Counted from the first letter of the stretch, positions 48,415 through 57,054 are shown. The stretch is 64,000 nucleotides of DNA from Streptomyces caelestis (GCF_001279005.1 NZ_LGCN01000203.1:11315-75314), one strand, 5' to 3'. Numbers and translations are program-made. Notes: generated by a model from the letters alone, not told the origin.

Positions 48415-49836
48415 TTAGCCGACCGCGCCTTCCATCTGCAGCTCGATCAGCCGGTTGAGCTCGAGCGCGTACTCCATCGGCAGTTCCTTGGCGATCGGCT
48501 CGACGAAGCCTCGCACGATCATCGCCATCGCCTCGAACTCGCTCAGGCCGCGGCTCATCAGGTAGAAGAGCTGGTCCTCGGAGACCTTGGAGACGGTCGC
48601 CTCGTGGCCCATGGACACGTCGTCCTCGCGGACGTCCACGTAGGGGTAGGTGTCCGAGCGGGAGATGGTGTCGACGAGCAGCGCGTCGCAGAGCACGTTG
48701 GACTTGGAGCCCGGGGCGCCCTCGCCGATCTCGATCAGACCGCGGTAGGACGTACGGCCGCCGCCGCGCGCCACCGACTTGGAGACGATGTTGGACGAGG
48801 TGTTGGGGGCCATGTGGACCATCTTGGCGCCCGCGTCCTGGTGCTGGCCCTCGCCGGCGAAGGCGATGGACAGCGTCTCGCCCTTGGCGTGCTCGCCCAT
48901 CAGGTAGACGGCCGGGTACTTCATCGTCACCTTGGAGCCGATGTTGCCGTCGACCCACTCCATGGTCGCGCCCTCGTAGGCCACGGCGCGCTTGGTGACC
49001 AGGTTGTAGACGTTGTTCGACCAGTTCTGGATGGTCGTGTAGCGGCAGCGGGCGTTCTTCTTGACGATGATCTCGACGACCGCGCTGTGCAGGGAGTCGC
49101 TCTTGTAGATCGGGGCGGTGCAGCCCTCGACGTAGTGCACGTAGGCGCCCTCGTCGACGATGATCAGGGTCCGCTCGAACTGGCCCATGTTCTCGGTGTT
49201 GATCCGGAAGTAGGCCTGGAGCGGGATCTCGACGTGCACGCCCGGCGGGACGTAGATGAAGGAGCCGCCGGACCACACGGCGGAGTTCAGCGACGCGAAC
49301 TTGTTGTCGCCGACCGGGATGACCGTGCCGAAGTACTCCTTGAAGAGCTCGGGGTGCTCCTTCAGGGCGGTGTCGGTGTCCAGGAAGATGACGCCCTGCT
49401 CCTCCAGGTCCTCACGGATCTGGTGGTAGACGACCTCCGACTCGTACTGGGCGGCGACACCGGCGACGAGGCGCTTCTTCTCGGCCTCCGGGATGCCCAG
49501 CTTGTCGTAGGTGTTCTTGATGTCCTCGGGCAGGTCCTCCCAGGACTCCGCCTGCTTCTCCGTGGAGCGCACGAAGTACTTGATGTTGTCGAAGTCGATG
49601 CCGGAGAGGTCGGAGCCCCAGTTCGGCATGGGCTTCTTCTCGAACAGGCGCAGGCCCTTGAGGCGGAGCTTGGTCATCCACTCCGGCTCGTCCTTCTTCG
49701 CGGAGATGTCCCGGACGACGTCCTCGTTCAGGCCGCGGCGCGCCGACGCACCGGCCTCGTCACGGTCGGCCCAGCCGTATTCGTAGGTGCCCAGACCCTC
49801 CAGCTCGGGGTGGGCAGTCTCCGTGGGGAGAGTCAT
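48415..49836 (-). CDS. sufB: Suf scaffold subunit SufB
   Basis: The 473-residue scaffold subunit on which the cluster is built. Family blocks: [61 protein letters not shown] (in parts), [10 protein letters not shown] and the C-terminal [23 protein letters not shown]. The conserved cysteine near the C-terminal region that takes sulfur lies in [11 protein letters not shown]. It follows sufR with a four-base overlap. Confidence 0.94.
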   Translation of the reverse strand: MTLPTETAHPELEGLGTYEYGWADRDEAGASARRGLNEDVVRDISAKKDEPEWMTKLRLKGLRLFEKKPMPNWGSDLSGIDFDNIKYFVRSTEKQAESWEDLPEDIKNTYDKLGIPEAEKKRLVAGVAAQYESEVVYHQIREDLEEQGVIFLDTDTALKEHPELFKEYFGTVIPVGDNKFASLNSAVWSGGSFIYVPPGVHVEIPLQAYFRINTENMGQFERTLIIVDEGAYVHYVEGCTAPIYKSDSLHSAVVEIIVKKNARCRYTTIQNWSNNVYNLVTKRAVAYEGATMEWVDGNIGSKVTMKYPAVYLMGEHAKGETLSIAFAGEGQHQDAGAKMVHMAPNTSSNIVSKSVARGGGRTSYRGLIEIGEGAPGSKSNVLCDALLVDTISRSDTYPYVDVREDDVSMGHEATVSKVSEDQLFYLMSRGLSEFEAMAMIVRGFVEPIAKELPMEYALELNRLIELQMEGAVG

Positions 49837-50546
49837 GCGGGGTTCCTCCCGGACGTGCTTTCAGATGCGTGGTGGGAAATCTTGGGGATGAACGTCGTGC
49901 AGACGCCGTCGCCGTGCGCGATCGTCGCCAGTCGCTGTACATGCGTACCGAGAAGCTCGGCGAAAAATTCCGTCTCGGCCTCGCAGAGCTGCGGGAACTT
50001 CTCGGCGGCGTGGGCGACCGGGCAGTGGTGCTGGCAGAGCTGCTCGCCGACCGGTGCGCTGCGCGCGGTTGCAGCGTACCCGTCCGCGCTCAGGGCCTTG
50101 GCCAGCGCTTCCGTCCGCTGCTCGGGGGCCGCGCCCTCGACCGCCTTGCGGTACGTGCCCGCCTGGGCGGCGATCCTGGCGCGGGCGAAGGCGGCGATCG
50201 CCTCGCTGCCGCCCTCCCGCTCGCCGATCCAGCGCAGGGCGTCCACGGCCAGTTTGTCGTACGACTGGTCGAAGGCGTCCCGTCCGCAGTCCGTCAGGGC
50301 GAACACCTTGGCCGGGCGCCCGCGCGTGCGCGCGCCGTAGACGCGGCGCTCGCGGGCCTCCACGACGTTGTCGGCGGCCAGCGCGTCCAGGTGCCGGCGT
50401 ACGGCCGCCTGGGTGAGGCCGAGCCGCTCGGCCAGTTCGGCGACGGTCGACGGGCCGTGGTCCAGGACGGAGCGGGCGACGCGGTTGCGGGTGGACCGCT
50501 CACCGGTTGCCAGTTCCTCGTGGGAAGCCTCGCCAACGTTTTTCAC
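49833..50546 (-). CDS. sufR: Fe-S-responsive repressor SufR
   Basis: A 237-residue winged-helix regulator heading the suf operon. Helix-turn-helix: [26 protein letters not shown] (~30-55, in parts). The cluster-binding cysteines are in [22 protein letters not shown] (in parts, ~175-195), the CxxxC-x13-C pattern of actinobacterial SufR. It senses cluster supply and represses the operon when it holds a [4Fe-4S] cluster. I start it at GTG 50546: its operator and -10 box abut this codon, so the message is probably leaderless. The ATG at 50618 would lie upstream of the promoter. Confidence 0.88.
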   Translation of the reverse strand: MKNVGEASHEELATGERSTRNRVARSVLDHGPSTVAELAERLGLTQAAVRRHLDALAADNVVEARERRVYGARTRGRPAKVFALTDCGRDAFDQSYDKLAVDALRWIGEREGGSEAIAAFARARIAAQAGTYRKAVEGAAPEQRTEALAKALSADGYAATARSAPVGEQLCQHHCPVAHAAEKFPQLCEAETEFFAELLGTHVQRLATIAHGDGVCTTFIPKISHHASESTSGRNPA

Positions 50547-50559
50547 AACGCCATTGTTG
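50546..50559. promoter_or_regulatory. SufR operator CAAC-N6-GTTG
   Basis: CAACGCCATTGTTG reads the same pattern on both strands: CAAC, six bases, GTTG. As I recall, this is exactly the palindrome described for SufR of Streptomyces avermitilis. It covers the -10 box and touches the first base of the GTG start codon. Confidence 0.75.
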
Positions 50560-50582
50560 CGTAATTCATCCGAGCCGGGCAA
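50553..50582 (-). promoter_or_regulatory. Promoter of the suf operon
   Basis: On the - strand TTGCCC (50577-50582), 18 bases, AACAAT (50553-50558). The -10 box ends six bases before the GTG start. Confidence 0.5.
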
Positions 50583-50618
50583 GCCGCCCCAGGACGGCCC
50601 GAAGGTGCCCTGCATCAC

Positions 50619-50632
50619 TTAGGTATACCTAA
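50619..50632. promoter_or_regulatory. TTAGGTATACCTAA palindrome between sufR and the ABC genes
   Basis: Perfect 14-base palindrome 60-73 bases upstream of the suf promoter. The TTAGGT/ACCTAA arms are those of the DmdR/IdeR iron box, but the centre is two bases instead of seven. The rest of this 313-base gap is GC-rich with no gene seen apart from the promoter elements listed. Confidence 0.5.
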
Positions 50633-50845
50633 TGTGACCTGCGGAAACGATCTCTGATCGATCAGATCGACGGTGTCCGGCGATGGCTTCCGGGAGGTTC
50701 CGGAACCCTGCCCGCACCCCCTCCGACCGGCCCTCTTGTGACGCGCGGCACCCTCGGCCCGCCGGGTCCGGACGGTGCGCGGACGGCCCTCCGCCCGGCG
50801 CGGCGGCCTCCCCGACCCGGCGTTCCGACGCCCCGGCCGTCTCCC

Positions 50846-50851
50846 TAGACT
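50846..50851 (+). promoter_or_regulatory. TAGACT -10 box of the ABC operon
   Basis: TTCCGA, 17 bases, TAGACT, then eight bases to the ATG at 50860: a probably leaderless message. Confidence 0.5.
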
Positions 50852-50859
50852 CGTGACCC

Positions 50860-51783
50860 ATGCGAAGTGAGCCCGTGGTCCAGGTGCAGGCCCTGGTGAA
50901 GCGGTACGGCACGAAGACCGCGGTGGACGGCCTCGACCTGGTGGCCCGGCAGGGCGTGACCGCCGTGCTCGGCCCCAACGGGGCGGGCAAGACGACCACG
51001 GTCGAGACCTGCGAGGGGTACCGGCGGCCGGACTCCGGCACGGTGCGCGTGCTGGGTCTCGACCCGGTGAGGCAGTCGGCGGCGCTGCGGCCCCGCGTCG
51101 GTGTGATGCTCCAGTCCGGCGGCGTCTACTCGGGCGCGCGGGCCGACGAGATGCTGCGGCACGTGGCCGGTCTGCACGCGCATCCGCTGGACGTGGACGC
51201 GCTGATCGAGCGGCTGGGGCTCGGCTCCTGCGGCCGTACGTCGTACCGGCGGCTCTCCGGCGGCCAGCAGCAGCGGCTCGCGCTCGCGATGGCCGTGGTG
51301 GGGCGCCCGGAGCTGGTGTTCCTGGACGAGCCGACCGCCGGTCTCGACCCGCAGGCCCGCCGCGCCACCTGGGACCTGGTGCGGGACCTGCGCGCGGACG
51401 GCGTCTCCGTCATCCTCACCACCCACTCCATGGACGAGGCCGAACAGCTCGCCGACGACGTGGCGATCATCGACGCCGGCCGGGTGATCGCCCAGGGTTC
51501 CCCCGAGGAGCTGTGCCGGGGCGGCGCCGAGAACACGCTCCGCTTCTCCGGGCGGCCGGGGCTGGACGTGGCGTCCCTGCTGAAGGCGCTGCCCGCCGGA
51601 TCCTCGGGCGCCGAGGTGGCCCCGGGGTCCTACCGGGTCGCCGGCGAGGTCGACCCGCAGCTGCTCGCCACGGTGACGTCCTGGTGCGCGCAGCACGGAG
51701 TGATGCCGGACCGGATCTCGGTGGAACGGCACACCCTCGAAGACGTCTTCCTGGAGCTCACCGGCAAGGAGTTGCGTTCATGA
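50860..51783 (+). CDS. ABC exporter ATP-binding protein
   Basis: A 307-residue ATPase of the drug/lipid-export class (DrrA/NodI-like). Walker A VLGPNGAGKTTTVET (~43), Q-loop VGVMLQSGGVY, signature RRLSGGQQQRLALAM, Walker B LVFLDEPTAGLDPQ and switch His LTTHSMDEAEQ are all present. The C-terminal domain from ~225 resembles the DrrA extension and ends LELTGKELRS. It is divergent from sufR, as in other Streptomyces. The partner permease starts 113 bases later, after a duplicated piece of this gene's end. Confidence 0.9.
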   Translation: MRSEPVVQVQALVKRYGTKTAVDGLDLVARQGVTAVLGPNGAGKTTTVETCEGYRRPDSGTVRVLGLDPVRQSAALRPRVGVMLQSGGVYSGARADEMLRHVAGLHAHPLDVDALIERLGLGSCGRTSYRRLSGGQQQRLALAMAVVGRPELVFLDEPTAGLDPQARRATWDLVRDLRADGVSVILTTHSMDEAEQLADDVAIIDAGRVIAQGSPEELCRGGAENTLRFSGRPGLDVASLLKALPAGSSGAEVAPGSYRVAGEVDPQLLATVTSWCAQHGVMPDRISVERHTLEDVFLELTGKELRS

Positions 51784-51899
51784 TGTCCACCCGGACGAGG
51801 ACCGGCCGGGGGGCCGGCCCGCGGCGCAGCCGCACTCGGACGCGGCGTCCCCCGAAAAGACACGGCCTGGAGCTCACCGGCAAGGAGTCGCGCTCGTGA
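51751..51899. repeat. Imperfect 33-base direct repeat of the ATPase gene end
   Basis: Bases 51751-51783 (CTGGAGCTCACCGGCAAGGA and on, through the stop) recur at 51867-51899 with three substitutions, 116 bases apart. Both copies encode LELTGKE-RS followed by TGA. This indicates a short tandem duplication or insertion between the two ABC genes. Confidence 0.85.
51780..51899 (+). CDS. Candidate 39-residue Arg-rich mini-ORF between the ABC genes
   Basis: ATG at 51780 overlaps the ATPase stop (ATGA), and the TGA at 51897 overlaps the permease GTG start. The product is 39 residues, about a third Arg/Lys (MMSTRTRTGRGAGPRRSRTR), and ends LELTGKESRS like the ATPase. It has the geometry of a coupled gene but probably arose by duplication; whether the peptide does anything is unknown. 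Confidence 0.4.
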   Translation: MMSTRTRTGRGAGPRRSRTRTRRPPKRHGLELTGKESRS

Positions 51900-52666
51900 C
51901 GGCCACCGGCGCCTACACCCCGAAGCCGGGGGCCGCTCCCCTGACGCGCATGATCGCCGCGCAGGCGGTGCTCGAGACGAAGATGCTGCTGCGCAACGGC
52001 GAGCAGCTGCTGCTGACGGTGGTCATCCCCACGCTGCTGCTCGTGCTCTTCAGCACCGTGGACGTCGTGGACACCGGTGAGGGCGAGGCGGTGGACTTCC
52101 TCGCCCCCGGCATCCTCGCGCTCGCGGTGATGTCGACGGCGTTCACCGGGCAGGCCATCGCCACCGGCTTCGAGCGCCGCTACGGCGTGCTGAAACGGCT
52201 GGCCGCGTCACCGCTGCCGCGCTGGGGACTGATGACCGCGAAGACGCTGTCGGTGCTGGTCACCGAGATCCTCCAGGTGGCCCTGGTGACGGTGGTCGCC
52301 CTCGCGCTCGGCTGGTCGCCGCAGGGCGACCCCGTCTCCGTGTTCCTGCTGCTGGTGCTGGGCACGGCCGCCTTCTCCGGGCTCGGCCTGCTGATGGCGG
52401 GCACCCTCAAGGCCGAGGCGACGCTCGCCGCCGCCAATCTGGTGTTCCTGCTGCTGCTCGTCGGCGGCGGGGTGGTCGTACCGCTGGACAGGTTCCCCGA
52501 CGGGGCGCGGGACGTCCTGGGCCTGCTGCCGATCTCCGCGCTGTCGGAGGGGCTGCGGGACGTGCTCCAGCACGGGGCCGGGATGCCGTGGGGGAACCTC
52601 GCGACCCTCGCCGTGTGGGCGGTCGCGGGGCTCGCCGCGGCCGGGAAGCTCTTCCGCTGGGAGTAG
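51896..52666 (+). CDS. ABC exporter permease (ABC-2 type)
   Basis: A 256-residue ABC-2 permease with six hydrophobic spans (QLLLTVVIPTLLLVLFSTV, ILALAVMSTAFTGQAIATGF, VALVTVVALALGW, VFLLLVLGTAAFSGLGLLMAG, LVFLLLLVGGGVVVPLDRFP and a last one at the C-terminus). The block GFERRYGVLKRLAASPLPRW is the conserved ABC-2 motif. It forms an exporter with the ATPase at 50860; drug or lipid substrates are typical of the class. GTG at 51896 overlaps the mini-ORF stop. Confidence 0.88.
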   Translation: MTATGAYTPKPGAAPLTRMIAAQAVLETKMLLRNGEQLLLTVVIPTLLLVLFSTVDVVDTGEGEAVDFLAPGILALAVMSTAFTGQAIATGFERRYGVLKRLAASPLPRWGLMTAKTLSVLVTEILQVALVTVVALALGWSPQGDPVSVFLLLVLGTAAFSGLGLLMAGTLKAEATLAAANLVFLLLLVGGGVVVPLDRFPDGARDVLGLLPISALSEGLRDVLQHGAGMPWGNLATLAVWAVAGLAAAGKLFRWE

Positions 52667-52715
52667 GCGACATGTCCGGGACGGACCCTCGTGAAAGCGT
52701 GCACAAGCGGCGTCC

Positions 52716-52721
52716 TACGAT
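52716..52721 (+). promoter_or_regulatory. TACGAT -10 box of ctaA
   Basis: Ends seven bases before the GTG at 52729. It overlaps the alternative ATG at 52720, which argues for the GTG start and a leaderless message. Confidence 0.5.
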
Positions 52722-52728
52722 GGGACGC

Positions 52729-53748
52729 GTGCCAAACGTGACCCGCGCCGACGTCCAGGCGGCCCTGCGCAACCCCCTCGCCTTCATCGCCGCACGCTGG
52801 ACCCCGGATCCCCGGACCGTCCGGCGGGCGGTCCTCACCGCGCTCGTCATGGCGGTGGTCATCGTGGTCACCGGTGGTGCGGTGCGGCTGACCGGCTCCG
52901 GCCTGGGCTGCCCGACCTGGCCCAAGTGCACCGACGACTCGCTCACCACGACCAGCGAGATGGGCCTGCACGGCGTCATCGAGTTCGGCAACCGCCTGCT
53001 GACGTACGTGCTGTGCGCCGCGGTCGGCTGGGCGATCATCGCCGTGCGCTCCGAGAAGCCGTACCGGCGCGGCCTCACGCTGCTGGGCTGGGCGCAGTTC
53101 TGGATCGTCATGGGCAACGCGATCCTCGGCGGCATCGTGGTCCTCGTCGGCCTGAACCCGTACACGGTCGCGGCGCACTTCCTGCTCTCCACCGCGCTGA
53201 TCGCGGTCGCCACGGTGATGTGGCAGCGCGTCCGGGAGGGCGACGCGGAGCCCCGGCCGCTGGTCGGCAAGGCCGTGCAGCAGCTGGTGTGGTTCATGGT
53301 GGCCGCCTCCGTGCTGCTGATCGCGGTCGGCACGGTGGTGACCGGCGCGGGCCCGCACGCGGGTGACTCCAGCGACGTCCCGCGGATGCCGCTCGACTGG
53401 GAGACGGTCAGCAAGCTGCACGCCGTACTGGCGTGGATCGTGGTGACGCTGACGTTCGCCCTGTGGTTCGTCCTGAAGGCGGTCGACGCGCCCGGGGGCC
53501 CGCCGGCCCGCACCCGCGAGCTGTTCCTGATCCTGCTCGCCCAGGGCGCCATCGGCTACGTCCAGTACTTCACCGACCTCCCCGAGGTCCTGGTCGGCCT
53601 GCACATGTTCGGCTCCTGCGTGATGTGGATCTGGGTGATCCGCGTCCTGCTGTCGCTGCGCGAGCGCCCGGGGACGGCGGTACCCGACACGGCCGTACCG
53701 GCCGCCCAGAAGCCCGCCGCCGACGCGTCGATCGCCGGCCCCCGGTAG
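52729..53748 (+). CDS. ctaA: Heme A synthase CtaA
   Basis: Oxidises heme O to heme A for cytochrome aa3 oxidase. A 339-residue protein with eight membrane spans. Typical blocks: VVTGGAVRLTGSGLGCPTWPKC (in parts), GLHGVIEFGNRLLTY with a heme-ligand His, VAAHFLLSTALIAVATV, then the second half VTGAGPHAGDSS, SKLHAVLAWIVV and LVGLHMFGSCVMW with the further His ligands. The pair of cysteines in the first loop (GCPTWPKC) matches the Gram-positive form. GTG 52729 is preferred to ATG 52720 because of the promoter position. ctaB lies 2.4 kb downstream on the other strand. Confidence 0.9.
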   Translation: MPNVTRADVQAALRNPLAFIAARWTPDPRTVRRAVLTALVMAVVIVVTGGAVRLTGSGLGCPTWPKCTDDSLTTTSEMGLHGVIEFGNRLLTYVLCAAVGWAIIAVRSEKPYRRGLTLLGWAQFWIVMGNAILGGIVVLVGLNPYTVAAHFLLSTALIAVATVMWQRVREGDAEPRPLVGKAVQQLVWFMVAASVLLIAVGTVVTGAGPHAGDSSDVPRMPLDWETVSKLHAVLAWIVVTLTFALWFVLKAVDAPGGPPARTRELFLILLAQGAIGYVQYFTDLPEVLVGLHMFGSCVMWIWVIRVLLSLRERPGTAVPDTAVPAAQKPAADASIAGPR

Positions 53749-53759
53749 TCCCGGGCCGG

Positions 53760-54440
53760 CCGGGACCGGCGGGCGGCCCGGGATCATCCAGCGCCGCCTC
53801 CGGACGTCCTGCCCGTCCTCGCCGGGGCGCCGAGGACGGGCAGGACGTCCAGGGCCTCCCGCTCGGTGATCAGGCGGTCCTCGCGCGGGGTCACGGTGGC
53901 GCGGGCGAAGGCCGGCGGGCCCGGATCGCCCCCTGCGTCCCGCGTCCGGTCGGCGGGCCGGTCCGCCTCCCGCCGCCGGAAGTCGCGCCGGTCGCGCACC
54001 ACGAAGCCGGCGGGCTCGCCGTCCGGCGCCGGCCGCGGCACGTCCGCGGGCGCCGCCCCCGTGCGGGCCCCGGCCCAAGGGGTGCGGCCCGGTGCGGGTG
54101 ACCGGGGTGACCGGGCGTGCGAAGAACTACTCCTCGTGCGCCCGGATGAGGTGGCGCCGCCCGGCGTCCGCCGCGGTCCGTGGCGTCAGGCGGGCAGCGG
54201 TGCGGCCGGTCGGCGAGCGGCGCGTCCCGCGGCCGCGCGTGCGGCGGCGCGACGCGGCACACCGTCCGGGCCGTGACCGGGTGGTCCGGGACCGCGATCG
54301 GGTCCAGGTCGCTGCGGCCCTCCCGGAAGTCCACGCCGGCCGGTGAGCCGTGCGCCCGCACGGCGCCGGGGGGAGCGGCGCCAGGCCGGTGGGGAAGCGG
54401 TCGAGCAGGGCGTCGGCCGGCGTACGTCCGGTCCTCCCGC
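53760..54440 (-). pseudogene. Decayed nucleotidyltransferase-like gene
   Basis: Pieces in different - strand frames spell a Streptomyces nucleotidyltransferase-domain protein. In order: ADALLDRFPTGLAPLP, then after a shift VRAHGSPAGVDFREGRSDLD (the GS...DxD motif, ~54360), then DAGRRHLIRAHEE followed by an in-frame TAG (54127-54129) and FFARPVTPVTR, then in a third frame GFVVRDRRDFRRREADR, FARATVTPREDRLITEREAL and DVLPVLGAPA, and finally a further shift to DVRRRRW. At least three frameshifts and one nonsense codon. No intact ORF covers the region, which fills the gap between ctaA and the amidohydrolase. Confidence 0.65.
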
Positions 54441-54441
54441 T

Positions 54442-55539
54442 TCAGGCGAGTCCGTACACCCGGCCCGCGTTCCCCGAGGCGATCAGGCCGGCCACCCGCT
54501 GGGCGTCGTCCGGTGACCACGCGCCCTCGGTCACCCAGGCGCCGAGCACCCGGGCGAGGGCCTCGCGGAACAGGTGGGCGCCGACGACGTGCAGCTCGGG
54601 CAGGCCGCGGGCGCCGCTGGAGAAGAGGATCTTGCCGAAGGGGGCGAGTTCCAGGACCTCCGCGAGGACGGTCGCCGCGCGGGCGCCGGTGCGGGTCAGG
54701 GCGGCGCCGCAGTCGGCGTAGACGTGCGGGAAGACACCGGCGAGGTGGGCGGCGTGGCGGTGGTACGGGTAGCCGTGCAGCAGGACGAGGTCGGTGCCGA
54801 GACCGGCGGTGGCCCGGACGAAGTCGGTCAGCGGGACGGGGTCGACACGGGTGCCCGGTGCGGCGAGGCCGGCGTGCAGTTGGAGGGGCCGGCCCGAGGC
54901 GACGGCGATCCACAGCAGGTGCCGGAGCAGCACGGGGTCGCTCGGTCCGTCCCCGACCCGGCGTGCGGCCAGCCAGCGCCCCGCCGCGCCGCGCACCTCG
55001 CCCGGCCCGGGCGGCTCGGGCGCGAGCGCCGGGCCGTGGCGCACACCGTCGACGGAGGTGAAGGCGACGGCGTGCGCGGCGGCCGCGTGCACCGACTCGG
55101 CGAGGTTGGCGAGGAAGGAGTCGACGGTGCCGGAGGTGTCGGCGACCTGTTCGGCGAGCTGTTCCAGGCGGACGATCTCGTGCGCCTCGGCGTCACCGGC
55201 CAGGCCCAGCTCGGTGGGTCCGGTGAGGTCGCCGGGCAGCCCGGTGTCGACGAGGTAGGCGGTGATGCCGCTGCCCCGCAGCAGCCGCCGTCCGGCCTCG
55301 AGCACGCCGAGCTCCCGGCGCCGGGCGAGGTAGCGGGCGGGCGGGCAGTGCGGCTCCAGGCCGAGCAGGGGCGGGCACCAGCGGCGTACGGCGAAGCCGG
55401 TCTGGGTGTCGAAGAGGGTGGTGCCGGGGGCGGGCGGACCCTCGGTACGGGCGAGCTGGGCCTCGAAGGTGCCGAGGCCCAGCTCCGTGCGGAGCACCCC
55501 GTGGCAGTACTGGTCCACGAGTGAGGGTGTTTCGATCAT
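54442..55539 (-). CDS. Amidohydrolase-family protein (metal-dependent TIM barrel)
   Basis: A 365-residue protein of the amidohydrolase_2/FluG N-terminal type. Visible elements: SLVDQYCHGVLR, where the usual HxH is reduced to a single His, LQLHAGLAAPGTRVDPVPL (metal-ligand His), LVLLHGYPYHRHAAHLAGVFPHVYADCGAAL (in parts) and FGKILFSSGARGLPELHVVG, where the final Asp of the family is replaced by Gly-Ala-Arg context. Activity is therefore uncertain. GGGGAG before the ATG at 55539 sets the start. The neighbours are not functionally linked. Confidence 0.78.
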   Translation of the reverse strand: MIETPSLVDQYCHGVLRTELGLGTFEAQLARTEGPPAPGTTLFDTQTGFAVRRWCPPLLGLEPHCPPARYLARRRELGVLEAGRRLLRGSGITAYLVDTGLPGDLTGPTELGLAGDAEAHEIVRLEQLAEQVADTSGTVDSFLANLAESVHAAAAHAVAFTSVDGVRHGPALAPEPPGPGEVRGAAGRWLAARRVGDGPSDPVLLRHLLWIAVASGRPLQLHAGLAAPGTRVDPVPLTDFVRATAGLGTDLVLLHGYPYHRHAAHLAGVFPHVYADCGAALTRTGARAATVLAEVLELAPFGKILFSSGARGLPELHVVGAHLFREALARVLGAWVTEGAWSPDDAQRVAGLIASGNAGRVYGLA

Positions 55540-55680
55540 CCGGAGCTCCCCGGGACGGGACCGTGTCGATGCTTCACAGGTCCTAACGGGTGGACCCCCG
55601 GGGAGGTGGCGTGTTCGCCGGGCGCGGGCCGTCCGCGGCCGCGCGCGCCCCGGGTCGGTCACCCCCGGGCCGGCTGCCAC

Positions 55681-56013
55681 TCAGCCGTTGGACGGGCCGC
55701 CGACCTGGATCCCCGCCATGCGGCTCCACTCGTACGGTCCCGTCCTCACCTTCGCCGCGAACTCGCCGTCGAAGTTCTCGTGGACGGTGATGCCCGCCTT
55801 CTCGACGGCCTTCTCGGCGATCTCCACGGACGGGGCGAAGACGTCGCCCCAGTCGCCGTCCCCGCCGACGAGGACGATGCGGGCGCCGCGCTGTCCGAGG
55901 TACGCGACCTGGCCCTCGGCGCCGCCGTGTGCCGTGGCGAAGCCGCTGATCTGCTGGGCGAGCCGGGCCGCCTTCCGCTCTGCCTTCGGGTCCACCTGCT
56001 GCGTGTCTGCCAT
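55681..56013 (-). CDS. Conserved hypothetical protein
   Basis: A 110-residue soluble protein with a helical, Lys/Ala-rich start (KAERKAARLAQQISGFATAH) and an alpha/beta body (GQVAYLGQRGARIVLVGGDGDWGDVFAPS, in parts; GITVHENFDGEFAAKVRTG). It ends in a Gly/Pro tail. I know it only as a conserved Streptomyces gene next to ctaB. TAGCAT seven bases before the ATG implies a leaderless message. Confidence 0.75.
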   Translation of the reverse strand: MADTQQVDPKAERKAARLAQQISGFATAHGGAEGQVAYLGQRGARIVLVGGDGDWGDVFAPSVEIAEKAVEKAGITVHENFDGEFAAKVRTGPYEWSRMAGIQVGGPSNG

Positions 56014-56020
56014 GACCAGG

Positions 56021-56026
56021 ATGCTA
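56021..56026 (-). promoter_or_regulatory. TAGCAT -10 box of the 110-residue protein gene
   Basis: Ends seven bases before the ATG at 56013; a leaderless arrangement. Confidence 0.5.
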
Positions 56027-56106
56027 CCGACGGGTAGACCGAACGGCGACGGGCGGGGTCCGTGGCCTTGACCACGTACCCCGCCCGAACGGCGCGCAGA
56101 AAGCTA

Positions 56107-57054
56107 TTACCGCAGGAACGGGTCCACCGCGATGGCCACGAAGAGCAGCGACACATAGGTGATGGACCAGTGGAACAGGCGCATCTCCTTCAGCTTGCCG
56201 CCCGTCACCTCGGCCTTCGCGCGGTTCAGCAGCGCGTGCGCCTCCCACAGCCACCAGCCGCCCGCCGCCAGGGCGACCGCCGTGTAGAACCAGCCGGTGT
56301 AGCCGAGCGGGGTGAGCAGCAGCGACACCGCGACCATGACCCAGCTGTAGAGCACGATCTGCTTGGCGACCGCCTTGTTGCCGGCGACGACCGGCAGCAT
56401 CGGCACGCCGACGCGCGCGTAGTCGTCCTTGACCTTCATGGACAGCGGCCAGTAGTGCGGCGGCGTCCAGAAGAAGATGACGAGGAAGAGGACGACCGGT
56501 GCCCAGGACATCGAGTTGGTGACCGCGGACCAGCCGATCAGCACCGGCATGCAGCCGGCGATGCCGCCCCACACGATGTTCTGCGCCGTGCGCCGCTTGA
56601 GGATCATCGTGTAGACGACGACGTAGAAGAGGAGCGCGCCGAGGGAGAGCCACGCGGACAGCCAGTTGACGGTCAGCCCGAAGAGCAGGGTGGAGACGAC
56701 CGCCAGGGTGATGCCGAAGGCCAGGCACTCGCGCGGGCTGACCATGCCGGTCACCAGCGGACGCTGCGAGGTGCGGTCCATCAGCGCGTCGATGTCGCGG
56801 TCGATGTACATGTTGAGCGCGTTCGCGCCGCCCGCGGACAGGTAGCCGCCGACGCAGGTCAGCAGCACCAGCGTCAGATCGGGCACGCCCTGCTGTGCCA
56901 GGAACATCACCGGGACGGTGGTGATGAGCAGCAGCTCGATGATCCGCGGCTTGGTGAGAGCCACGAATGCCCTCACACGGGCCCCGAACGGCCGATGGGC
57001 AGGTCTCCGACTGGTCCCCAGCATCCCCGCTGGACGGGATTCAACGGCCGTCAC
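56107..57054 (-). CDS. ctaB: Protoheme IX farnesyltransferase (heme O synthase) CtaB
   Basis: Adds farnesyl to heme B to give heme O, the substrate of CtaA. A 315-residue UbiA-family protein with eight to nine spans. The first Asp-rich motif is [18 protein letters not shown] (NxxxDxxxD), the second [35 protein letters not shown] and RPLVTG are typical of COX10/CtaB. The GTG at 57054 has AGGGG five bases before it; GTG 57060 and ATG 57024 are less likely. It is divergent from tkt. Confidence 0.92.
   Translation of the reverse strand: MTAVESRPAGMLGTSRRPAHRPFGARVRAFVALTKPRIIELLLITTVPVMFLAQQGVPDLTLVLLTCVGGYLSAGGANALNMYIDRDIDALMDRTSQRPLVTGMVSPRECLAFGITLAVVSTLLFGLTVNWLSAWLSLGALLFYVVVYTMILKRRTAQNIVWGGIAGCMPVLIGWSAVTNSMSWAPVVLFLVIFFWTPPHYWPLSMKVKDDYARVGVPMLPVVAGNKAVAKQIVLYSWVMVAVSLLLTPLGYTGWFYTAVALAAGGWWLWEAHALLNRAKAEVTGGKLKEMRLFHWSITYVSLLFVAIAVDPFLR

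Noticed and set aside
50547..50618. N-terminal extension of SufR from the ATG at 50618
   Set aside because: It would place the operator and promoter inside the coding region, and the extra residues are not family-like.
50619..50632. Calling TTAGGTATACCTAA a DmdR/IdeR iron box
   Set aside because: The half-sites fit but the central spacing is five bases too short; kept only as an unexplained palindrome.
52720..52728. ctaA start at ATG 52720
   Set aside because: This ATG is part of the TACGAT -10 box; the GTG at 52729 lies seven bases after it.
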